DNA from: Deltaproteobacteria bacterium
GTDB lineage: Bacteria; Desulfobacterota; Desulfobacteria; Desulfobacterales; UBA11574
Assembly: GCA_019314155.1 (NCBI GenBank)
Contig: JAFCZV010000083.1
Coordinates: 1 to 9,959, forward strand
Length of the DNA: 9,959 bases
Direction of reading: 5' to 3'
Shown here one piece after another: positions 5,646 through 9,959 of this stretch. How positions within the stretch are numbered: position 1 is the first letter of the stretch; every line of letters begins with the position of its first letter. The notes beneath the pieces were generated by a model that searched no databases, was not told the origin of the DNA, and was given only the letters and a program-made list of their open reading frames with translations. The position numbers were made by a program, and so were the translations under genes.

Positions 5646-6744
5646 TCAGGATTTATTCGAGAGCAGCACCCCCTCTATAAATGGATCGATGGAACCGTCG
5701 AGAACACTGTTTACATTGCCCACTTCAAGGTTGATGCGATGGTCCTTGACCATCTGATAGGGATGCATAACATACGATCGGATTTGACTGCCCCAGGCGA
5801 TTTCATTCTTGTTTGCATGCAGTTCCTCATATTTTTCATCCTGCTTTTGCTTTTCAAGCTGGTAAAGCCTTGATTTTAGGACCTTCATTGCCAATTCTTT
5901 ATTTCTGTGCTGGGATTTCTCCTGCTGGCACTGGGCAACGATCCCGGTGGGCAGATGGGTGATACGGATGGCGCTGCTGGTTTTGTTGACGTGCTGTCCG
6001 CCGGCACCGCTGGCCCTATAAACATCGATACGCAGGTCCTTGTCATCGACCTGGACAACGATTTCGTTGTTCAATTCAGGATAGACAAACACAGAGGCAA
6101 AAGATGTGTGTCTCTTGCCACCTGCATTGAACGGTGAAATCCTCACCAGTCGATGGACACCTTTTTCAGTTTTCAAATAGCCGTAAGCGAAGTCGCCGCT
6201 GGCGGTGAATGTAACGCTTTTTATTCCGGCTTCGTCTCCGGGCTGGAAATCGATGATATGAATTTTAAAACCTTTCCGATCGATCCAGCGCGTATACATT
6301 CTAAAGAGCATTTCAGCCCAGTCCTGAGCTTCGGTCCCACCGGCGCCCGCATTAATGGAAACAATGGAGTTGTTCGGATCGTCTTCACCGCTGAGTGTCA
6401 GATCGATGGAGAGTTTATTGAGCCTTCGTTCAATGTTTTGAAGCTGTTCGGAGGCTTCTTCGACGGTATCTGTGTCGGATTCCTCGATGCCGAGTTCGAG
6501 CAGTATTTCACATTCTTCAAGATCGCTGTAAAGGGTTTTAAACCTATCGAGCACACCGGAAATGGATGTCCGCTCTTTTAAAACACCCGTGGTCTCTTCC
6601 GGGTTGTCCCAGAATCCTTTTTGGGCGATGAGTGTTTCTATCTCCTCAAGCCTTTTTTCTTTCCCGACTATGTCAAAGATAACCTTTAAGCTGTTCAAAT
6701 TTCAAAAAAAGATTCTTTATATTTTCTTTAAATTCAATAGACAT
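5646..6744 (-). CDS. prfB: Peptide chain release factor 2, with programmed +1 frameshift
   Basis: RF2 recognises UAA and UGA stop codons and triggers release of the finished peptide. The gene begins at ATG 6744 behind AGGAGG with 6-base spacing, reads 23 codons (MSIEFKENIKNLFLKFEQLKGYL) and meets an in-frame TGA at 6673-6675. The site has the standard slip context: an internal AAAGG, then TAT CTT TGA C. Skipping one base resumes as DIVGKEKRLEEIE and gives a 365-aa product, equal to E. coli RF2. Further seen: the codon-recognition tripeptide SPF (residues 203-205) and the catalytic GGQ (248-250). The real stop is a tandem TGATGA, so RF2 also ends its own translation. Naive gene finders would start this protein too late, at 6698. 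A strong promoter lies just upstream and an HD-domain gene follows. Confidence 0.96.
6673..6685 (-). promoter_or_regulatory. prfB programmed frameshift site
   Basis: On the minus strand the bases read AGG TTA TCT TTG A in register with GGT-TAT-CTT-TGA, followed by C. The purine run AAAGG acts as the internal Shine-Dalgarno, CTT is the slippery codon, and TGA-C is a weak stop. Low RF2 favours the +1 shift and so more RF2, the known autoregulatory loop. Confidence 0.95.
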
Positions 6745-6783
6745 CCGTGACCTCCTATTTTTCTAACATTCTCTTATACTCCT

Positions 6784-6812
6784 ACTATAATCTGTTTTTT
6801 TAGATCTTTCAA
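6784..6812 (-). promoter_or_regulatory. Promoter of prfB
   Basis: TTGAAA (6807-6812) and TATAGT (6784-6789) lie 17 bases apart, each 5 of 6 to the sigma70 consensus. Transcription would start near 6777, leaving a leader of about 33 bases before ATG 6744. The promoter sits just after the lnt stop codon, so prfB need not depend on lnt transcription. Confidence 0.65.
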
Positions 6813-6825
6813 TAGTCCATTGGGG

Positions 6826-7479
6826 TTAACCTGAATATTTCCTGAATAGGTGGTAAAGACATGCGGCTGCGGCTGCAATCAGCGAAATTACCAGGCATGC
6901 CATTGCAAACACATCTCCGAAGCGGGAGTAAACGGTCATTTCTTGAAGTATGGGCACCGTACGGGTGATGACGACATCCTTAAACAGGGGGGTGGCGGCG
7001 ATGATCCTGCCGGTAGGATCTATGAACCCGCTGATACCGGTGTTGGCAGCGCGTATCAGAGACCGCTTGTTTTCCACGGCCCGGAGAACGGCCATGGAAA
7101 AATGTTGGTAGGGCGCGCTGGTTCTGCCATACCAGGCGTCGTTGGTGATGTTGATCAGCAATGCGGCATTGTTTTCGGCCATGTGTCTGGAAAGATTCGA
7201 AAAGATCATTTCATAACAGATCTGTATGCCGATACTGTAATTTTTCCAATGGAGTGTGTGCCCTTTTTTCCCGGGGCGGAAATCCCCGACGTTTTCCACC
7301 ATTTTGCCGAGAAACGGCAGCCATTTTTTGAAGGGGATGTATTCTCCAAACGGCACCAGGTGTGCTTTGTCATATTTGCCCTGGATGTTTCCCCCCGGTC
7401 CGACGAGATACGCACTGTTATAGTATTCAACCCTGTTGTTCTTAAATTCGAGAGATGGACTGCCGGACTCCGGTTTCAT
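6826..7479 (-). CDS. lnt: Apolipoprotein N-acyltransferase, C-terminal fragment (frameshifted lnt)
   Basis: This is the rest of the nitrilase-type catalytic domain of Lnt, in a different frame from the N-terminal part. Seen: KYDKAHLVPFGEYIP with the catalytic Lys at fragment residue 38, IQICYEMIF with the catalytic Cys at 88, NDAWYG at 113-118, and a C-terminal membrane helix (about 190-210). The homology begins upstream of the listed start, at GSPSLEFKNN, confirming a broken gene rather than an independent one. Oddly, ATG 7479 has its own plausible ribosome binding site, AAAGGGG with 4-base spacing, so reinitiation after the upstream frame cannot be excluded. The stop lies 81 bases before the prfB start. 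Either lnt is inactivated, the assembly has an indel error, or the protein is made in two pieces. Confidence 0.85.
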   Translation of the reverse strand: MKPESGSPSLEFKNNRVEYYNSAYLVGPGGNIQGKYDKAHLVPFGEYIPFKKWLPFLGKMVENVGDFRPGKKGHTLHWKNYSIGIQICYEMIFSNLSRHMAENNAALLINITNDAWYGRTSAPYQHFSMAVLRAVENKRSLIRAANTGISGFIDPTGRIIAATPLFKDVVITRTVPILQEMTVYSRFGDVFAMACLVISLIAAAAACLYHLFRKYSG

Positions 7480-8389
7480 GAATCCCCTTTAGAACCAATT
7501 CCGATAGTTGGGCGTTTTGCATAAAATAAAACGGCGTGGCGGTTTCCGGCCAGACAATAAGGTCCGGCCCATGCTTTTTTGCCGTCCGGGACAGATCGAT
7601 GTATTTCAATGTCGACGACCGCTGATACGCGGGGTCCCATTTTTGGGCTTGGTCGATATTGCCCTGGACAACTGTAATCTTTACGGAAGGGGAATTTGCA
7701 ATCCGTTCCTGGATGGACCGTATACGATGATCTCCATAAAACCAGACCAAACCAAAGATGAATGCAAAAGTTGCCATGGATCCTGCAGCAAGCTTTGCCT
7801 GAACCGATGTCTTCTGCCAGTCTTTTTTGGCCAGGTAAAGATAGGCCAGCAAAATTGACGCATTGGCAAGGACAATACAAAATGATACGCCGTATACACC
7901 CGATATGTCCGAAATCTGTATGATTTTCAGAACCTTAAATTGGGTGTATCCAACCAGCTCCCATGGGAAACCCGTAAACAGAAACGAACGAATGTATTCC
8001 AAGGAAACCCATACCAGCGGGGGCATAAAGGCAAGGAACAAGGGCCTTGGGCACAGACAGGTTAGGGCCATTGAAAATATTGCAGGGTAGATGGCCAGAT
8101 ACGCCGAAAAGAGCAGGAGGACCGGCACGCTTACATAGAAAGGAAGATTGCCGTACGTTGTCATGGTATATGCCAGCCAGTAGGCCAGTGTGATGTAATG
8201 GACCAGACCGGTACACAGGCCCAGAATAAAACCGTTTTTAGAAGAAAGGTTTCTTAATGCCACAAGCAGGGGAACAACGGCGAACCAGGCCAGCCAGGAA
8301 ATACCGGCCTTCGGAAAAGAGAGGGTCAGCAAAAGTCCGCTGGACGCGGCTAAAAAAAACTTCAGTCTGTCGAGTTTATCTCTGTTCAA
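7442..8389 (-). CDS. lnt: Apolipoprotein N-acyltransferase, N-terminal fragment (frameshifted lnt)
   Basis: Lnt adds the third acyl chain to the N-terminal cysteine of lipoproteins in the inner membrane. Seen: several hydrophobic helices between residues 9 and 220, the conserved GFPWELVGYTQ region (140-150), the start of the nitrilase domain KITVVQGNIDQAQKW (237-251), and IVWPETATP with the catalytic Glu at 282. After ETGV (residue 308) the frame turns to unrelated residues and stops seven codons later, while GSPSLEFKNN continues in the next frame. It therefore lacks the catalytic Lys and Cys. The start is TTG at 8389; upstream the same frame reaches a stop without any ATG or GTG. The intact gene would cover 6826-8389, about 520 aa, the normal size for the family. 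Confidence 0.87.
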   Translation of the reverse strand: MNRDKLDRLKFFLAASSGLLLTLSFPKAGISWLAWFAVVPLLVALRNLSSKNGFILGLCTGLVHYITLAYWLAYTMTTYGNLPFYVSVPVLLLFSAYLAIYPAIFSMALTCLCPRPLFLAFMPPLVWVSLEYIRSFLFTGFPWELVGYTQFKVLKIIQISDISGVYGVSFCIVLANASILLAYLYLAKKDWQKTSVQAKLAAGSMATFAFIFGLVWFYGDHRIRSIQERIANSPSVKITVVQGNIDQAQKWDPAYQRSSTLKYIDLSRTAKKHGPDLIVWPETATPFYFMQNAQLSELVLKGIHETGVRQSISRI

Positions 8390-8505
8390 TTTGATAGTTC
8401 CGTAAAAAGTTAAAAGTGAAAAGTCTATATGTTGTGTAATATTGCCTCATAATGTACTAAATGTAGTCGTTTTACATTTCACTTTTTACAATTTTATCAA
8501 ATTTG
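8388..8505. repeat. Imperfect inverted repeat flanking the lnt start
   Basis: The left arm (about 8388-8424, containing TTTGATAG and GTAAAAAGT) is partly complementary to the right arm (about 8472-8505, containing CACTTTTTAC and TTTTATCAAA). The centre of roughly 48 bases is AT-rich. Arms match over most positions but with gaps. The left arm overlaps the lnt TTG start. It might be a decayed MITE-like unit or a structured leader; evidence is only by eye. Confidence 0.35.
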
Positions 8506-8579
8506 CAGCCCAAAGACAGGAATATTATTTGCAGACACAAACCGCTACAGTTTCAAGCACAGTCCACTATTTCAGCACC

Positions 8580-8610
8580 AAAAAGGGATTAACCAAAATG
8601 GCTAACCCCT
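8580..8610 (-). terminator. Intrinsic terminator downstream of tRNA-Leu
   Basis: On the minus strand AGGGGTTAGCC-ATTTT-GGTTAATCCCT forms an 11-bp stem with two G-T pairs and a 5-base loop, followed by a T run (8580-8583). It starts 10 bases after the tRNA CCA end and should end the tRNA transcript before lnt. Confidence 0.8.
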
Positions 8611-8619
8611 GGATTTCAT

Positions 8620-8706
8620 TGGTGCCGGAGCTCGGAATCGAACCGAGACGGGGTCGCCCCCGCGGGATTTTGAGTCCCGTGCGTCTACCAGTTTCACCAC
8701 TCCGGC
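8620..8706 (-). tRNA. tRNA-Leu (anticodon CAA)
   Basis: The 87-base sequence has a full acceptor pair GCCGGAG/CTCCGGC, discriminator A and an encoded CCA end (8620-8622). The anticodon arm is CGGGA-CTCAAAA-TCCCG with anticodon CAA at 8670-8672, reading UUG. A long variable arm (GGGG-CGA-CCCC type) marks a class II tRNA, and the T arm CTCGG-TTCGATT-CCGAG is complete. No sign of an integrated element at its 3' end. Confidence 0.97.
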
Positions 8707-8715
8707 ATGAATCAT

Positions 8716-8745
8716 CTTTTACCCAAGATTTATACCGGTTGTCAA
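8716..8745 (-). promoter_or_regulatory. Promoter of the tRNA-Leu gene
   Basis: A perfect -35 TTGACA (8740-8745) is followed after 18 bases by TAAAAG (8716-8721), 4 of 6 to the -10 consensus. Transcription would start near 8709, only a few bases before the mature 5' end. Confidence 0.6.
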
Positions 8746-8794
8746 TAAAATAGAATCAGCCGAAATTTTATCTTTATCCAATGCGAAATCCGGG

Positions 8795-9959
8795 CTAATC
8801 TGAATTTCTCAACAACTCTGCGTATATTTCTATGGGATGTTTGATCCGTATTTTCTCGCCGGATTTGGACAGCATATCCGAAATTTGGAGCATACACGCC
8901 GGACATCCGGTGGCAAGCATCGAACATCCGGATGATCGGATATGGTCCATTTTTACGTTCCCGATACGGGTCGAAAGATCATAATACTCCAGATTAAAGC
9001 TTCCCCCCAGCCCGCAGCATCTGTCGGATTCAGGCATTTCTTTCAGCCGATAGGCCGGATTGGCATTAATGAGAGATCTGGGTTCGACAGATACGCCCAG
9101 AGATTTTTTGAGATGGCATGGATCATGATAGGTCACATCCACTGGATTGGTACCATCAGCGGCTTCAAGTTTTTCCAGTCCCACCCTCGACACCAGGAAC
9201 TGATGGATATCAAGGGTTTTTTGAGCGATAGTCCCCACTCTGCTTTTAACATAACCGGAATTTTTATCCGCCATCATCGGCCATATTTCCTTTATCGTCG
9301 ACGTACAGGTGGCACAGGATGTTACCAGGTAGTCAAATTTTTCAGCATCGAATATTTCCAGATTATGGCGGACAAGACGGTTAAAAGTCACCGTATCCCC
9401 CGAGGAGATTGCCGGTATCCCGCAACAACCCTGCCTTTTGGGCATAAAAATTCCAACACCGTGATGATGGAGAACGTCGACAACATCCTGGGCAATATGA
9501 GGAAAACTTTTATCCAAAAGGCATCCCACGTAAAAGGCCACTTTAATGCCGGAAGCTCCTCTGTTTGTATTCAAAGATGGAATGCGACGGTGAAAAGGGA
9601 TCTTGGCCAGCGGTGTAAAATGCCGGTTTCCAATCAAAGGAGAAACAAACCGGGCACAGGAGGTGCCGATCAGTTCGTTTGCCGGTCTTGTGAAAATTTT
9701 CTGAAATTTTGACCCCCATGCCGCCATTCGGTCAAAAATTTCAGGATGGGATAGCATCCCCCTTAAAATCAATTTTTTGGCCGGTGACAGTCCCATAAAA
9801 CCGGTAAGAATTGCCCGGGCCTTAATAAAAATTTCCATGACGCTCACACCGCTGGGACAATTGGCGGCACATGATCCGCAAAGAAGACACCGGCTCAGCC
9901 GTTCGACCACGCCTTTGGGATCATTGAACATTTCCTCCAAAAGTCCATCGAGGAGCGCC
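8795..9959 (-). CDS. Iron-sulfur oxidoreductase subunit with CCG domains (GlcF/LutA/HdrD-like), partial at 5' end
   Basis: The frame is open to the window edge, so the N-terminus is missing; the first ATG/TTG inside the window are internal. Seen: one 4Fe-4S motif CLLCGSCAANCP about 25 residues in, then two cysteine-rich CCG domains: VAFYVGCLLDKSF...QGCCGIPA...SCATCTS, and YHDPCHLKKSLG...CCGLGGSF...TGCPACMLQ. Known: this order occurs in the GlcF subunit of glycolate oxidase, in lactate-utilisation proteins and in HdrD-like subunits, which pass electrons from a flavoprotein (GlcD-like) to a quinone or other carrier. The region before the cluster (LLDGLLEEMFNDPKGVVERL) matches the linker that normally follows a first 4Fe-4S cluster, so about 40-60 residues are probably lost, and a GlcD-like FAD subunit may lie just upstream. 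It is not possible to say which substrate is used. Confidence 0.85.
   Translation of the reverse strand, partial: ALLDGLLEEMFNDPKGVVERLSRCLLCGSCAANCPSGVSVMEIFIKARAILTGFMGLSPAKKLILRGMLSHPEIFDRMAAWGSKFQKIFTRPANELIGTSCARFVSPLIGNRHFTPLAKIPFHRRIPSLNTNRGASGIKVAFYVGCLLDKSFPHIAQDVVDVLHHHGVGIFMPKRQGCCGIPAISSGDTVTFNRLVRHNLEIFDAEKFDYLVTSCATCTSTIKEIWPMMADKNSGYVKSRVGTIAQKTLDIHQFLVSRVGLEKLEAADGTNPVDVTYHDPCHLKKSLGVSVEPRSLINANPAYRLKEMPESDRCCGLGGSFNLEYYDLSTRIGNVKMDHIRSSGCSMLATGCPACMLQISDMLSKSGEKIRIKHPIEIYAELLRNSD

Noticed and set aside
6850..7524. 224-aa plus-strand frame
   Set aside because: Antisense to the lnt catalytic domain; no recognisable domain.
8942..9712. 256-aa plus-strand frame
   Set aside because: It is the shadow of the iron-sulfur/CCG-domain gene, which shows correctly spaced cysteine motifs on the minus strand.

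Overview
The window looks like part of a chromosome of an anaerobic, Gram-negative deltaproteobacterium, most plausibly a sulfate reducer of the Desulfobacterota. The evidence is indirect: a molybdenum-cofactor cluster, a glycolate/lactate-oxidase-type or HdrD-like iron-sulfur protein rich in CCG motifs, an apolipoprotein N-acyltransferase (so an outer membrane with lipoproteins), and a class of RF2 gene with the standard bacterial programmed frameshift. No phylogenetic test could be run, so the lineage is an inference.

Layout. (1) Positions 1-2815, all minus strand, form an accessory block: a partial AlbA_2 (Schlafen-type)/GHKL-ATPase protein, preceded by a HigB-HigA toxin-antitoxin pair in which the antitoxin carries a C-terminal ImmA/IrrE zinc-peptidase domain. 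A 19-bp perfect dyad just upstream of higB is the likely autoregulatory operator. (2) Positions 2816-3148 hold no convincing gene but contain two interleaved inverted repeats. (3) Positions 3149-5023 are a molybdenum-cofactor cluster: mobA and a compact moaE overlap by 4 bp on the minus strand, and moaB diverges on the plus strand. The mobA leader is crowded with dyads, and the moaB leader folds into a structure that could be a Moco-type riboswitch. (4) Positions 5076-6744, minus strand, form an apparent prfB-HD phosphohydrolase operon with a strong sigma70-like promoter; prfB must be read through a +1 frameshift at CTT-TGA-C. (5) Positions 6826-8389, minus strand, hold lnt, broken by a frameshift into an N-terminal and a C-terminal reading frame, with the catalytic Glu on one and the Lys and Cys on the other. 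(6) Positions 8620-8706 encode tRNA-Leu(CAA) with its own TTGACA promoter and a good intrinsic terminator. (7) Positions 8795-9959 are the 3' part of a two-cluster iron-sulfur/CCG-domain oxidoreductase subunit whose start lies beyond the window.

Most of the window is housekeeping sequence. The points most worth a second look are the split lnt, the structured leaders on both sides of the mobA/moaB divergence, and the higBA-ImmA module next to the AlbA_2 protein. I did not find clear evidence of an entirely new system.
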